From contig NZ_AULH01000001.1 in the NCBI RefSeq assembly GCF_000425185.1, positions 1-64,000 of the forward strand: DNA of 64,000 nucleotides. The letters are read 5' to 3'. The DNA comes from Pleomorphomonas koreensis DSM 23070. GTDB lineage: Bacteria; Pseudomonadota; Alphaproteobacteria; Rhizobiales; Pleomorphomonadaceae. Positions 27,656 to 37,140 of this stretch are shown one piece after another. Under the pieces are notes generated by a model. The model saw only the letters and a list, made by a program, of their open reading frames with translations, did no database searches and was not told the origin of the DNA. A program made the position numbers and the translations under genes. How positions within the stretch are numbered: the first letter of the stretch is position 1; each line of letters begins with the position of its first letter.

Positions 27656-27683
27656 CGAGGCCGGCGTGTCAGCGCCGGCCTCG
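27656..27683 (+). promoter_or_regulatory. Intercistronic hairpin after the binding-protein gene
   Basis: A perfect 11-bp stem CGAGGCCGGCG / CGCCGGCCTCG with a 6-base loop lies nine bases after the stop codon. No T-run follows. Such structures between a binding-protein gene and its transporter genes often stabilise the upstream mRNA, giving more binding protein than membrane components; that role is inferred. Confidence 0.6.
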
Positions 27684-27730
27684 ACATACACGCGTTGACG
27701 CAAGACCGGGGCGCATGGAGGAGAGCGGTC

Positions 27731-29224
27731 ATGGCCGAGTTGATCGCCGCAAGCGGTATTTCAAAGGCATTTCCGGGGGTTCGCGCCCTTGATCAGGTGG
27801 ATTTCGTCCTCAAGCCCGGCGAGGTTCATGCGCTGGTCGGCGAGAACGGCGCCGGCAAGTCGACGCTGATCAAGATCCTGATGGGCGTCTACCGCCGGGA
27901 TTCCGGCAGCTTCACCGTCAAGGGGCGCGACATCCACGACTTCAGCCCGCAGGCGGCGCAGGCGAGCGGCATGGCCGCCGTCTACCAGGATATCTCGCTC
28001 GCCCGCACGCTGACGGTGGGGGAGAACTTCTTCCTCGGCCACATGCCGACCGGCCGCTGGGGCACCATCGACTGGACTGCCGCCTACGACCGCTGCGGCG
28101 CCCTCCTCAGGGAACTCGGCCTGGACGACATCGATCCGCGCGCGCCGCTCAGCAGCCTGTCGGTCGCCAAGCAGGAGATGGTGGCCATCGCCAAGCCGGT
28201 GTTCGAGAACGCCGACATCCTGGTGTTCGACGAGCCGACGGCGCTGCTCGCCGCTGAGGAGACGGAGCTGCTGTTCTCGATCATCCGGCGGCTGAAGGCC
28301 GAGGGCAAGGGCATCATCTACATCTCCCACCGCATGGAGGAGATCTTCGCCATCTGCGACAGCGTCACCGTGCTGAAAGACGGCCGCCACGTCCGCACCA
28401 TGCCGGTCGCCGACACCAATCCCGACGATCTGGTGCGGCTGATGGTCGGCCGGTCGATGGAGGACATGTACACCATCAAGCGCGCGCGGCCCGGCGAGGT
28501 GGCGCTGAAGGTCGACGGCCTGACGCGCGAGCCGCGCTTTCGCGATATCAGCTTCGACGTCCGCCACGGCGAGATATTCGGCCTGTTCGGTCTGGTCGGT
28601 TCGGGGCGCACGGAAATCATGCGGGCGATCTTCGGCGCCGATGCCTTCGACCGCGGAGAAATCCACCTCGACGGCAAGCCGGTGCGCTTCACCCATCCCA
28701 GCCAGGCGATTGCCGCCGGCATCGGCTTCATGAGCGAGGACCGCAAGAACCAGTCGATCGCCCTGCCGCTGTCGGTGCGGACCAACATCAATCTCGCCCA
28801 CTATCCGGCCATCTCGCCGTTCGGCGTCATCGACCGGACCGCGGAGCGGGACGCGGCGCGCACCTACGTCGACCGGCTGGCGATCAAGACGCCGTCCGAT
28901 GCGGTGGCCATTCGCAACCTCAGCGGCGGCAATCAGCAGAAGGTCGTCCTCGGCAAGAATCTGGCAGCCAAGTCGCGGATTCTGGTCTGCGACGAGCCGA
29001 CCATCGGCGTCGACGTCGGCGCCAAGAGCGAGATCTACAAGATCTTCGAAAAGCTGACGGAAGGAGGCGTCGCCATTCTCATGGTGTCCTCCTACCTGCC
29101 GGAAATCATGGGTTTGGCCGACCGGATCCTGGTCATCTACGAGGGGCGGCCGATGGCGATCGTCGACCGTTCCGACTTTGACGAAGAGAAGCTGGTTCGC
29201 CTGGCTTCCGGACTTCAGGCCTGA
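27731..29224 (+). CDS. Ribose-type (CUT2) ABC transporter ATP-binding protein
   Basis: This 497-residue double-ATPase protein has Walker A GENGAGKST (37-45), VYQDISLARTLTV (Q-loop), a variant first signature (LSVAKQEMV) and LVFDEPTALL. The second half has a degenerate Walker A (GLVGSGRTE), signature LSGGNQQKVVLG and VCDEPTIGVDVG. This matches RbsA-like proteins. GGAGG lies upstream of the ATG at 27731; the frame extends further but without a good start. It powers the importer made with the genes on either side. Confidence 0.92.
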   Translation: MAELIAASGISKAFPGVRALDQVDFVLKPGEVHALVGENGAGKSTLIKILMGVYRRDSGSFTVKGRDIHDFSPQAAQASGMAAVYQDISLARTLTVGENFFLGHMPTGRWGTIDWTAAYDRCGALLRELGLDDIDPRAPLSSLSVAKQEMVAIAKPVFENADILVFDEPTALLAAEETELLFSIIRRLKAEGKGIIYISHRMEEIFAICDSVTVLKDGRHVRTMPVADTNPDDLVRLMVGRSMEDMYTIKRARPGEVALKVDGLTREPRFRDISFDVRHGEIFGLFGLVGSGRTEIMRAIFGADAFDRGEIHLDGKPVRFTHPSQAIAAGIGFMSEDRKNQSIALPLSVRTNINLAHYPAISPFGVIDRTAERDAARTYVDRLAIKTPSDAVAIRNLSGGNQQKVVLGKNLAAKSRILVCDEPTIGVDVGAKSEIYKIFEKLTEGGVAILMVSSYLPEIMGLADRILVIYEGRPMAIVDRSDFDEEKLVRLASGLQA

Positions 29225-29242
29225 GACGCGTGAGCGGAGGAA

Positions 29243-30235
29243 ATGACTGTGGCAGACAAACTCGAAATCGCGGCGCGCCCGGGGATTGCCGCGCTCGGCA
29301 GGTTCAGGATCGGCACCAGCGCCACGCTCATGGCGATCGTCGTGGTGCTGTTCGCCTTCCTGAGCATGACCTCGGCCGTCTTCCCGACGCCGGAGAACCT
29401 CTCCAATCTCCTGAGGCAGACGTCGATCAACGGCATCATCGCGCTCGGCATGCTGATGGTGATCATCACCGCCGGCATCGACCTCAGCGTCGGCGCGGTG
29501 GTGGCCATCGCCGGCATCGTCAACGCGCTGATGCTGCAGGCCGGCGTCTCGATGTGGCTCAGCATCCCGCTGACCATCCTGATCGGCGCCTCGATCGGCG
29601 TGTTCAACGGCATCCTGGTGCACGAGGTGTCGATCACCCCGTTCATCGCCACGCTGGGCACGCTGACCATCGTCCGCGGTCTGGTGATGATCATGTCGGG
29701 CGCCCGCATGGTGGCCAACCTGCCCAAGGAATTCGGCCAGATCGCCTCCGGCAGCGTGTTCGGCATTCCCAGCATGTTCATCATCTGGATGGTGCTGTTC
29801 GCGGTGACGGTGTTCCTGCTCAACTACACCCAGCTCGGCCGCAACTTCTTCATCATCGGATCGAGCAGGGAAGTGGCGCGGCTCTCCGGCATCCGCCTGC
29901 GGCCGAACATCTACGCCGTCTACGGCCTGTCGAGCGCCTATGCGGCGCTGGCCGGCATCCTCCTGAGTTCGCGCCTCAGCATGGGCGTGCCGACGGCCGG
30001 CATCTCCTACGAACTCGACGCCATCGCCGCGGTGGTGATCGGCGGCGGCAGCCTGTTCGGAGCGGCCGGCAGCGCCATCGGCGCCGTGCTCGGGGCGATC
30101 ATCATGCAGACCATCCGCAACGGCGGCAACCTGCTCGGCATCGACCCCTTTGCCTTGCAGGTGATCATCGGCGCGCTGATCCTGATCGCCGTCGGCATCG
30201 ACCAGATTCGCGTCCGCAAGGCCGAGAAGGGCTGA
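29243..30235 (+). CDS. Ribose-type (CUT2) ABC transporter permease
   Basis: This 330-residue membrane protein has the CUT2 permease signature MVIITAGIDLSVGAVVAIAG and about eight to ten hydrophobic segments, ending with GIDQIRVRKAEKG. GGAGG sits just before the ATG, 18 bases after the ATPase stop. It completes the second ribose-type importer; the sugar is unknown. Confidence 0.92.
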   Translation: MTVADKLEIAARPGIAALGRFRIGTSATLMAIVVVLFAFLSMTSAVFPTPENLSNLLRQTSINGIIALGMLMVIITAGIDLSVGAVVAIAGIVNALMLQAGVSMWLSIPLTILIGASIGVFNGILVHEVSITPFIATLGTLTIVRGLVMIMSGARMVANLPKEFGQIASGSVFGIPSMFIIWMVLFAVTVFLLNYTQLGRNFFIIGSSREVARLSGIRLRPNIYAVYGLSSAYAALAGILLSSRLSMGVPTAGISYELDAIAAVVIGGGSLFGAAGSAIGAVLGAIIMQTIRNGGNLLGIDPFALQVIIGALILIAVGIDQIRVRKAEKG

Positions 30236-30294
30236 CCTCCGTCACCGGAAGCTGGACACGGCCCATGGGCCGTGTTCCGATGGGCAGGATTGAC

Positions 30295-31242
30295 ATGGTG
30301 GAGACGCGCGTGGGCATCAAGGGCGATATCGCCAGTATCGGAGAATGCATGGTGGAGCTGGCGCCGGCCGGCGGCGGGCTGTTCCAGCAGGGGTTTGCTG
30401 GCGACACCCTGAACACGGCCTGGTATCTCAGGGCCTTGCTGCCGAGGGAAACGCGAAAGGTGCGCTACGTCTCGGCCGTCGGCACCGACGCAATATCCGG
30501 GGCCATGCTGGCCTTTCTCGCCGATCATGGCATCGACACCGGATCGATTGCCCGTCTGCCGGATCGCACCGTCGGCCTCTACCTGATCACGCTCGACGGC
30601 GCCGAGCGGTCGTTCTCATACTGGCGCTCGGTGTCGGCGGCCCGGCAGCTCGCGGCCGATCAGGCCCGGTTGACGGCGGCGCTCGATGGCGTGGCGGTCG
30701 CCTATCTCTCGGGCATCACGCTGGCAATCCTCGATCCCGAGAGCCGGGGGCGGCTGTTCGAAGTGCTGTCGGATCTGCGCCGGCGCGGCGGCGCGATCGT
30801 CTTCGATCCCAACATCAGACCCCGCCTCTGGGACAGCGCCGCGACCATGGCCGAGGTCATCACCGAGGGCTACAGGGCCTCGACCATCGCCCTGCCGACC
30901 TTTCCCGACGATGCCGCCCTCTATGGCGACGCGTCGCCGCACGAGACCGCGCGGCGCATCGCCGATCTCGGAGTTCGCGAGATCGCGGTGAAGGACGGAG
31001 GCAACCCGGCGCTGGTCTGGGTTGACGGCACCCCGGCCATGGTTCCGCCTTCTCCCGTCGCGCGTGCCGTTGATACCACCGGGGCCGGCGACAGCTTCAA
31101 CGGCGGCTATCTGGCGGCACGCGTCGCCGGGCGCTCTCCGCTCGAGGCGGCACGGCTTGGCCACGCAGTGGCGGGCCGCGTCATCTGCGAGCGCGGCGCG
31201 CTCGCCCCCATGCCCCTGTTTGCCGACCTGATGGTCGGCTGA
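30295..31242 (+). CDS. kdgK: PfkB-family sugar kinase, probable 2-keto-3-deoxygluconate kinase
   Basis: KDG kinase makes KDPG from 2-keto-3-deoxygluconate. The 315-residue product has the PfkB N-terminal pattern (SIGECMVELAP, GGGLFQQGFAGDTLNTAWYL) and the C-terminal signature DTTGAGDSFNGGYL with catalytic base D266. The GDTLNTA and SYWRSVSAAR segments are typical of KdgK. The ATG at 30295 (AGGA five bases upstream) is preferred to ATGs at 30265 and 30280. KDPG aldolase follows 27 bases later, which supports the assignment. Confidence 0.87.
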   Translation: MVETRVGIKGDIASIGECMVELAPAGGGLFQQGFAGDTLNTAWYLRALLPRETRKVRYVSAVGTDAISGAMLAFLADHGIDTGSIARLPDRTVGLYLITLDGAERSFSYWRSVSAARQLAADQARLTAALDGVAVAYLSGITLAILDPESRGRLFEVLSDLRRRGGAIVFDPNIRPRLWDSAATMAEVITEGYRASTIALPTFPDDAALYGDASPHETARRIADLGVREIAVKDGGNPALVWVDGTPAMVPPSPVARAVDTTGAGDSFNGGYLAARVAGRSPLEAARLGHAVAGRVICERGALAPMPLFADLMVG

Positions 31243-31269
31243 TCCCGTTCGTTACAAGGAAGTGCTGCC

Positions 31270-31902
31270 ATGGTCGATCTTGCTGCTCTGACCGGTGTCC
31301 TGACCCGCGCCCCGGTGGTGCCGGTGCTGATCATCGACCGGCTCGCCGATGCCGGGCCGCTCGGAAGCGCCCTGGTGCGCGGCGGCCTACCGGCGCTGGA
31401 GGTCACCTTGCGGACGCCGGTCGCGCTCGAGGCCATCCGGGCGATGGCCGACATCCCCGGCGGCGTGGTGGGGGCGGGAACCGTGCTCGACGCCGGGCAG
31501 GCCAAGGCGGCGGTCGAGGCGGGGGCGAAGTTCCTGGTAAGCCCCGGCGCGACGCCGACGCTGATCGACGCGGCGCATGCCCTCGGCGTACCGCTGCTGC
31601 CGGGCGTCGCCACGGCATCGGAGGCGATGGCGGCGCGCGAGCGCGGGCTCCGGCTGCTGAAATTCTTCCCGGCCGGTCCGGCCGGCGGCCCCGCCTATCT
31701 CAAGGCGTTGGCCTCGCCGCTTCAGGATATCCGCTTCTGCCCGACCGGCGGCGTCGGCCCCGAAAATGCCCTCGACTATCTGTCGCTTCCCAATGTCATC
31801 TGCGTCGGCGGCTCGTGGGTCGCCCCAGGCGACGCCGTCAGGGCCGGAGACTGGACAAGGATCGAAAGCCTCGCCCGCGGTGCCGCCGCGTTGCGCGGCT
31901 GA
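31270..31902 (+). CDS. eda: KDPG/KHG aldolase
   Basis: Eda cleaves 2-keto-3-deoxy-6-phosphogluconate to pyruvate and glyceraldehyde-3-P. The 210-residue protein has the catalytic glutamate E44 in [41 protein letters not shown] and the Schiff-base lysine K131 in LLKFFPAG; the positions match E. coli Eda (E45, K133). It follows the KDG-type kinase, giving a two-step Entner-Doudoroff lower branch at the end of the RpiR-linked block. Confidence 0.94.
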   Translation: MVDLAALTGVLTRAPVVPVLIIDRLADAGPLGSALVRGGLPALEVTLRTPVALEAIRAMADIPGGVVGAGTVLDAGQAKAAVEAGAKFLVSPGATPTLIDAAHALGVPLLPGVATASEAMAARERGLRLLKFFPAGPAGGPAYLKALASPLQDIRFCPTGGVGPENALDYLSLPNVICVGGSWVAPGDAVRAGDWTRIESLARGAAALRG

Positions 31903-32235
31903 TCCAGCCCGTGAATCGACAGCCTTCGCCTGGCGGCCAGCCGCCTCAGCCTGGTCGGCGAATGCTCTGGCGGGACGCTTGACAGAGAAATGTTGCGCCA
32001 AAGGCGAAGCGTGCCGATTGCCCGCCGGACGGCTCGCCGGCGCGCGCCTCGGCACCTCTGATTTCGATCTGCCTTGGTGGCTGGCGCGTCGGCGAATGAG
32101 GCTGGGCGCACGAGGCCGGCCGTCCATGACGTCAAGGACCGTTTGCCCCATCCGGAGGGGCGAAGCCGGTTTCTCTCGTAAAATACTTTGTAAAAAATCT
32201 GATGTTTCTGATTTCAACGGTGGCGCAAGGCACCC
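31903..32235. other. Non-coding stretch with no recognised content
   Basis: These 333 bases after eda hold no recognisable gene or gene remnant on either strand. The last part (about 32168-32215) turns AT-rich and could once have carried a promoter for the broken SMP-30 gene that follows. No terminator hairpin was found directly after eda. Confidence 0.5.
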
Positions 32236-33021
32236 GTGGAATCAATCAAACTGCGGCGTGGGCCGGGCGTCGCCCTCGATTGCCGCAACAATCTTGGCGA
32301 AAGCATCGCCTGGGACGAACGGGCTGGCCGTTTGTGGTGGGCGAACATCCATGCCGGTGAGGTATAGAGCTGGACCCCGTTCGGACCGGATGCCCCCGAG
32401 GTCTTCACCATCGGCGATCGGGTCGGGCAATCGGCTTGCCAGCGGGTAACGCTCTGGTTCCGGCGCTCGAAAAGGGATTTGCCTTTTGCGATCCGAGGCC
32501 AGGCGTCTTGCAGCCCATCGGCGACGTTGAAACGGACTTGCCGACCACCCGGCTCAACGATGGCCGGATCGACCCGGCGGGCCGCTTTCTGTGTGGCGGC
32601 ATGGACGAGGCAGTGCCCCAACGGCATATCTCCGCCGTCTACTCGCTCGATCCGGACGGCACCATCAAGCGTCGCATCGGTGGCGTTGCCTGTGCCAACT
32701 CCATCTGCTGGAGCCCCGACGGCCGGACGCTTTATTTTGCCAACATGCCGCTTCGCCGTATCGACGCCTGCGATTACGACGTCGCCAGCGGTGAGATATC
32801 CAGTCCTCATCTCTTCGCCTCGCGGGAAGGCGAGCCGGGTCTTGCCGACGGGTTCGGCCGTCGACGCGGAGGGGTATCTCTCGAACGCCCAGTTAGGCGG
32901 CGGCAAGCTGGTTCGCTGCGCGCCGGATGCAGGCCGTATTGCGTCGCTCGGACGGCGGAACTTCCATGCCGCGGCGCGGGCAGCCTTCGCGGTGATCACC
33001 ACCGGCGACCAGCGCTTCTAA
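32236..33021 (+). pseudogene. SMP-30/gluconolactonase-like gene, broken by a stop and two frameshifts
   Basis: Three frame segments together spell an SMP-30 family lactonase. The first reads NLGESIAWDERAGRLWWANIHAGEV and ends at an in-frame TAG near 32366. After a frameshift near 32435 come LNDGRIDPAGRFLCGGMDE and ANSICWSPDGRTLYFANM. After another shift near 32855 comes VDAEGYLSNAQLGGGKLVR to the TAA at 33021. Intact homologues hydrolyse sugar lactones such as gluconolactone or galactonolactone. The damage is too extensive for function. Confidence 0.85.
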
Positions 33022-33198
33022 GGCACCCCGATCCTCCGCAAGGGAGCGATTGCGCCCTGAAGGCAGAACACTCCTGCGCCAACGAGTTGGTTTTGACCGC
33101 GCGCGGGTTGTCAGTCTGAAGAAATACCCTATGGCTGCAACATTGCCCATCGCCGAGACGGATCGTGACCGGCACAACTGAATCCGATGTGGACAGAA

Positions 33199-33930
33199 TG
33201 GCCACTGCAAAGCTCATGACGGACATTGCCGAGCCCCCGGTCGAGCCTATTACCCTCGAAACCCTTGCGGGCCGCTATTGGATGCCCTGAGCGCCGACGT
33301 GTTGTCCGGCCGCCTGCGTCCCGGCCGGCGCGTCGATCTCGGCCACTACGCCACCATCTGGAACGTCTCGCTGACCCCGTTGCGCGACGCTGCAAAGCAG
33401 CTGGAGGTTCTGGGCTTCCTGAAGGTGTCATGCCACGGCGCGGCATCTTTGTCGCCGAGCTGACCGCCAGGGAAGTCAAGGATATCTTCGATCTGCGGAT
33501 CGCCCTCGAAAGCATGGCGGTGAGACGGACGACGCCGCGTATTCCGCGCGCCGAAGTCGAACGCGTCCGCCAGCTCTATATCGAGGCCGGTGACGCTGAG
33601 AAACGTGATGAGCAGGACGAGTCGCTATCCAGGGTCGACCTTTTGATTCACAAGCTGGCGCTCGACTGCTGCGGCAATGCCCGCCTCCGGAAGATGATGG
33701 AGGACATCTGGGACCTCGCCGAATGGTGCCAGAACACCATTGCCTTGCGGCTCAACGAACCGTTCATGACCACCTTGCCCGAGCATCTGGCCATTTGCGA
33801 TGCCATATTGTCCGGTAATCCCGAGGCCGCCTCCGACGCGATGTTCGATCATCTGGCCCTGACATCGGAGCGTATCCCGACGATTCTGCAACAGGAGAAC
33901 CGGCAAGGCGGGGCTTGGTCCTGTTGCGGC
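33199..33930 (+). pseudogene. GntR (FCD) regulator, frame-broken
   Basis: The N-terminal winged-helix part (LSADVLSGRLRPGRRVDLGHYATIW, then TPLRDAAKQLEVLGFLKV) is in one frame at 33278-33430. The FCD effector domain (VKDIFDLRIALESMAVRR; DLLIHKLALDCCGNARLRKMMEDIW; LPEHLAICDAILSGNPEAASDAMFDHL) is in another from about 33430, and the upstream start (ATG 33199) meets a TGA near 33290. Two frameshifts make this a dead FadR-type regulator, one of several decayed genes in this region. Confidence 0.85.
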
Positions 33931-33952
33931 AAGCGCAGGTGGTCGCCGGGCC

Positions 33953-34639
33953 TCAAGCGCCTGGCATCTCCGAGTCCGCGGCGGCGATGTCGCTGACGCT
34001 CTCGTCGTAGGTCAGGCTGACCCGTTCGATATGCCGCTTCAGGAGCGTCAGGCATGCCGGAAGGTCGCGTGCCCTGATCAGTTCGAGCATCTGATGATGC
34101 TCTTCGTCCGAGTGGCGGGTATGGTCCGGCTTGCGGGACAGGTGGGTTCTCAGCGCGGCCAGTTTCCCGACATACAGGGTGTAGGTGCTTTCCAGGTAGC
34201 CGTTGTCGCAGCATTCGAAGAAGACCTGGTGGTAGTCGGTGTCGGCGTTGAGATAAGCGCGCTCGTCATGGGCCGCGTGGGCTTTCTCCATGGCCTCGAC
34301 GACGACGGCGAGCTTCCGGGCCAGTTCCTCGGGGTGCCGTTCGATGGCATGGCGCAGCGCGGCCTCTTCGAGGGCGTAGCGCAGTTCGCAGATTTCCCGG
34401 ATCTCGCGAGCCGACAGCGTGAAGACGGTGACGCCGCGTTGCGGGTAGATGTTGACCAGCCCCTCCAGGCGGAGCTGGGCGAGAGCCTCGCGCACCGGGG
34501 TCTTGGAGACATTCAGCTTTTCTGCGAGCTGTCGCTCCGACAGCACCTCGCCGAGCCCGAAATCACCTTCGACGATGGCATGGCGAATACGGTTCGCCAC
34601 TTCCTCGGCCATTGAGCGTGGACGCTCGATCGGGCGCAT
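33953..34639 (-). CDS. GntR family (FCD) regulator, copy A
   Basis: The intact 228-residue FadR-type regulator has a winged helix (SMAEEVANRIRHAIVEGDFGLGEVLSERQLAEKLNVSKTPVREALAQLRLEGLV, about 10-63) and an FCD all-helical effector domain with metal-ligand-type residues (DTDYHQVFFECCDN, about 133-146). It aligns without gaps over its whole length with the regulator at 36335-37021. The second of two adjacent ATGs is chosen because AAGGAG is then correctly spaced and the length equals the paralogue. It lies downstream of the broken dgoKA genes and may be an orphan regulator. Confidence 0.88.
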   Translation of the reverse strand: MRPIERPRSMAEEVANRIRHAIVEGDFGLGEVLSERQLAEKLNVSKTPVREALAQLRLEGLVNIYPQRGVTVFTLSAREIREICELRYALEEAALRHAIERHPEELARKLAVVVEAMEKAHAAHDERAYLNADTDYHQVFFECCDNGYLESTYTLYVGKLAALRTHLSRKPDHTRHSDEEHHQMLELIRARDLPACLTLLKRHIERVSLTYDESVSDIAAADSEMPGA

Positions 34640-34764
34640 CATGTCTCCTTGGGATTGCTTCCCGCCGCGGTTGCCACCGACCCGATCTTGATGGAACAGC
34701 TCCTGGAAGCCCGTCAACAGAAATCTGGAACCGGCCGTCGGCGGCGACCGGTTGCCGGCTGGAA

Positions 34765-35358
34765 GGCTAGGCGGGATTCTGCGGCAGCCGGCGACGAAGT
34801 CGCGGCCGCGACGCACCAGTTCCCCGACCGTCATGCGCGGCGTATAGAGCGCCGAACCAAGCCCGAAGCCGTCGGCGCCCGCCTCAAGGTAGGGCTTCAT
34901 CGTGCCGGGCGCGATGCCGCCGACTGGAAGCGGGCCCACCCGCCTCGGCAATGCGGCGCGCCAGGCCTTCACCACCGGGGGAGGGATCATCTCGGCGGGA
35001 AAGAGCTTGAGAAAGGTGGCGCCGGCCCCGAGGGCGGCAAAGGCCGAGTTCGCGGCAGGCGGCGGCGACGAGCGGGCTGAAGTTGGAGGCAACGATCAGC
35101 CGGCCACCGGCGGCCTGCACCTCTCGCATCTCCTCGGGACGCAATACCGTTCCCGCGCCGATGATGGCGTCGGCGCCGTATCGCTCGGCGGCGCGGCGAA
35201 TGCTCACGAGGGCGTCGGGGCTGTTGAGCGGGATCTCCAGAATGCGGAATTCAGTGCCGATCAGCCCGCCGATCGCCGGCTCGGCCTCGTCCGGGTTATG
35301 CCTCTCAGAATGGCCACCAGCGGACAGGCGGCGATCGCCTGGGTCCAGGATTGCTCAT
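34765..35358 (-). pseudogene. dgoA: KDPGal aldolase (dgoA-like), broken
   Basis: Three frame segments reconstruct a 2-dehydro-3-deoxy-6-phosphogalactonate aldolase: AIAACPLVAILRGI near the start; PDEAEPAIGGLIGTEFRILEIPLNSPDALVSIRR with GAGTVL and VASNFSPLVAAACREL; then AFAALGAGATFLKLFPAEMIPP with GGIAPGTMKPYLEAGADGFGLGSALY. Frameshifts lie near 35305 and 35050, and the segment normally holding PGV-TPTE is deleted at the second. Its former ATG overlapped the dgoK stop (ATGA), showing an old dgoKA operon. Confidence 0.85.
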
Positions 35359-36260
35359 GACAGCTTCGCCAGCCTCCCGATCTCGAAAAGGCCGCGCCGG
35401 GCCATGCCCGGTTCGGCCACGACGGCCCTGCGCCCGAACACCTCGAAGACAAGGCGATACCGCTCGGTCAGACGCCCCGGCCGATGATGGTCGGCCCGTC
35501 GACGGCCGAATGGGTGGCAAGCCCGGCTCTGACCCCGTCGCCGATCAGAAGGCCCGAGAGATAGTCGGGTACGGTATCGTCGGCCAGTTGCCTGAAAAGC
35601 ACCAGCGTCCTGGCCGAGAAGGCGAGGGACAACACGCCTTGCGGTTCTCCAGGGCGGCCCGGACCCCCGCCTGGAAGGCCTCCGCGCGGAATGGGCCGTT
35701 CTCGGCGAGACGGCCGAGGATCGACTGGCCCCTCAGCAGAGCGAAGGCTTCCCCGGTCATGCAGGTGTCGAAGGCGCGGATTTCGCCATTCGCCGCCGGC
35801 ACCCACTGTGGGTACCGGGCATCACGAACATGCCGCCCGGCAGGTCGCTCGCCGCGATATGGCCGACGAGCTCTGTCTCCTCGCCGCGCATGACGTCCGG
35901 TGTCGTGCCGGCGTCGAGGCGGGCGAGACCGGTCACGAAATGGATGGTGTGCCCGGATCGGGTCGTGAAGGGGGGCAGGTTATCGGCAAGCTGCCTGGCG
36001 GAGGCCGGAAGCGGCAGGTAGGGCGTCTCATGCCAGCCGTTGCGGCTGGTTAACATGCCCGATGCGATGACCTGTAGTCCCGGATAATCGACCAGCCACC
36101 CGCCGATCCCGGCATGAAAGACGTCCTCGAACCGGCCGTCGGCGACGGTCAGGATGCCGGAGGGAGCCGCTTTCTCGGCCACGACCGCGCCGTCGCCGGC
36201 CATCAGCCAGGCCCGGAACGAGCTGGTTCCCCAGTCCAGTCCGATCCGTTGCGGTGTCAT
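35355..36260 (-). pseudogene. dgoK: 2-dehydro-3-deoxygalactonokinase (dgoK-like), broken
   Basis: The gene opens normally from an ATG at 36260 with AAGAGG upstream: IGLDWGTSSFRAWLMAGDG, then VIASGMLTSRNGWHETPYLPLPA, then GEETELVGHIAAS and GTHS. It then loses frame near 35810, where the codons for the KWVP-type motif are damaged. It continues in a second frame (GEIRAFDTCMTGEAFALLRGQSILG) and shifts again near 35640 and 35475 before ending FEIGRLAKLS. Intact DgoK phosphorylates 2-keto-3-deoxygalactonate in the De Ley-Doudoroff pathway. Confidence 0.87.
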
Positions 36261-36334
36261 GTTGCGTTTCCTCTTGGGGTACGCCGCTGCCCCGCCGTCG
36301 TTCCAGGCTGGTGGCAGCTGCCGTTCGTTGTCGC

Positions 36335-37021
36335 TCACCCGGTCGGAACCTCCTGATCGGCGGCTGCGATGTCGGCGACCTCGGCCGCGTAGGTCGACTT
36401 GGTGCGGCCAATGTGGCCCTCCAGCACGCTCATGCAGGCGGCGATCTCCCGCGTCCGCACCAGGTCGAGCATGCGGCAATGGTCCGCGAACGACCGCTCG
36501 GTATGGTGCGGCTTGCGGGCGAGGTGGGTGCGCAGCGCGGCGATCTTTCCGACGTGAAGGCTATAGGTGTCCTGCAAGTATAGATTGTCGCAACACTGGA
36601 AGAATACCTCGTGATAGGCGGTGTCGGCCGCGAGATAGCGGCGGTGGTCCGCTTCGGCCCGCGCCAGCCGCATCTCGTCCACCAGACGCGCCAGCCCGTC
36701 GGCGAGCTGGGCCGGATTGCGCTCGAGCGCATAGCGGAGAGCGGCCGACTCGAGTGCCTGCCGCAGTTCGCAGATGTCGCGGATCTCGCGGGCGGACAGG
36801 GTGAAGACCGTGGCGCCGCGCTGCGGATAGACCCGCACCAATCCCTCCATGCGCAATTGCGCAAGAGCCTCTCGAACCGGCGTTTTGGACACCCCCAGCC
36901 GGTCGGCCAGCTGCCGTTCCGAGATGGCCTCTCCCAGCCCGAGATCGCCATCGACGATGGCCCGGCGAATGCGGTCGGCCACCTCTTCAGCAAAGGACGG
37001 CGGCCTCTGGATCGGGCGCAT
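36335..37021 (-). CDS. GntR family (FCD) regulator, copy B, upstream of dgoKA remnants
   Basis: This intact 228-residue FadR-type regulator has a winged helix (SFAEEVADRIRRAIVDGDLGLGEAISERQLADRLGVSKTPVREALAQLR) and an FCD domain (DTAYHEVFFQCCDNLYLQDTYSLHVGKIAALRTHLARKPHHTERS). It aligns gap-free with the regulator at 33953-34639. The ATG at 37021 is preferred over a GTG at 37024. It sits 74 bases upstream of dgoK on the same strand, so it was probably the galactonate-type regulator (compare DgoR) of the now broken operon. A palindrome lies upstream. Confidence 0.89.
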   Translation of the reverse strand: MRPIQRPPSFAEEVADRIRRAIVDGDLGLGEAISERQLADRLGVSKTPVREALAQLRMEGLVRVYPQRGATVFTLSAREIRDICELRQALESAALRYALERNPAQLADGLARLVDEMRLARAEADHRRYLAADTAYHEVFFQCCDNLYLQDTYSLHVGKIAALRTHLARKPHHTERSFADHCRMLDLVRTREIAACMSVLEGHIGRTKSTYAAEVADIAAADQEVPTG

Positions 37022-37068
37022 CACGTTTCTCCCGTCTTACGGAAACGCCTCTTGACTGACGTCTGGCG

Positions 37069-37082
37069 TCTGGTGTGCCAGA
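37069..37082. promoter_or_regulatory. Palindrome TCTGG-TGTG-CCAGA, candidate GntR operator
   Basis: A 5-bp perfect inverted repeat around TGTG lies between the leftward GntR gene and the rightward SMP-30 fragment. The core TGGTGTGCCA resembles TGGTATACCA-type sites of GntR regulators for sugar acids. The position in the divergent gap suits an autoregulated operator; no second copy was found. Confidence 0.42.
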
Positions 37083-37140
37083 CATCAAGTGCCAGCTCAA
37101 CAAGGTTTTGGAGCCGGTCCACCGGACTGCGGAGGGGCGG

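Noticed and set aside
33953-35092. A single 379-residue fusion of KDPGal aldolase and GntR regulator
   Set aside because: The aldolase part lacks its first half and catalytic region in this frame; GntR has its own ribosome site and a paralogue of equal length. The open frame is a read-through of a pseudogene end.
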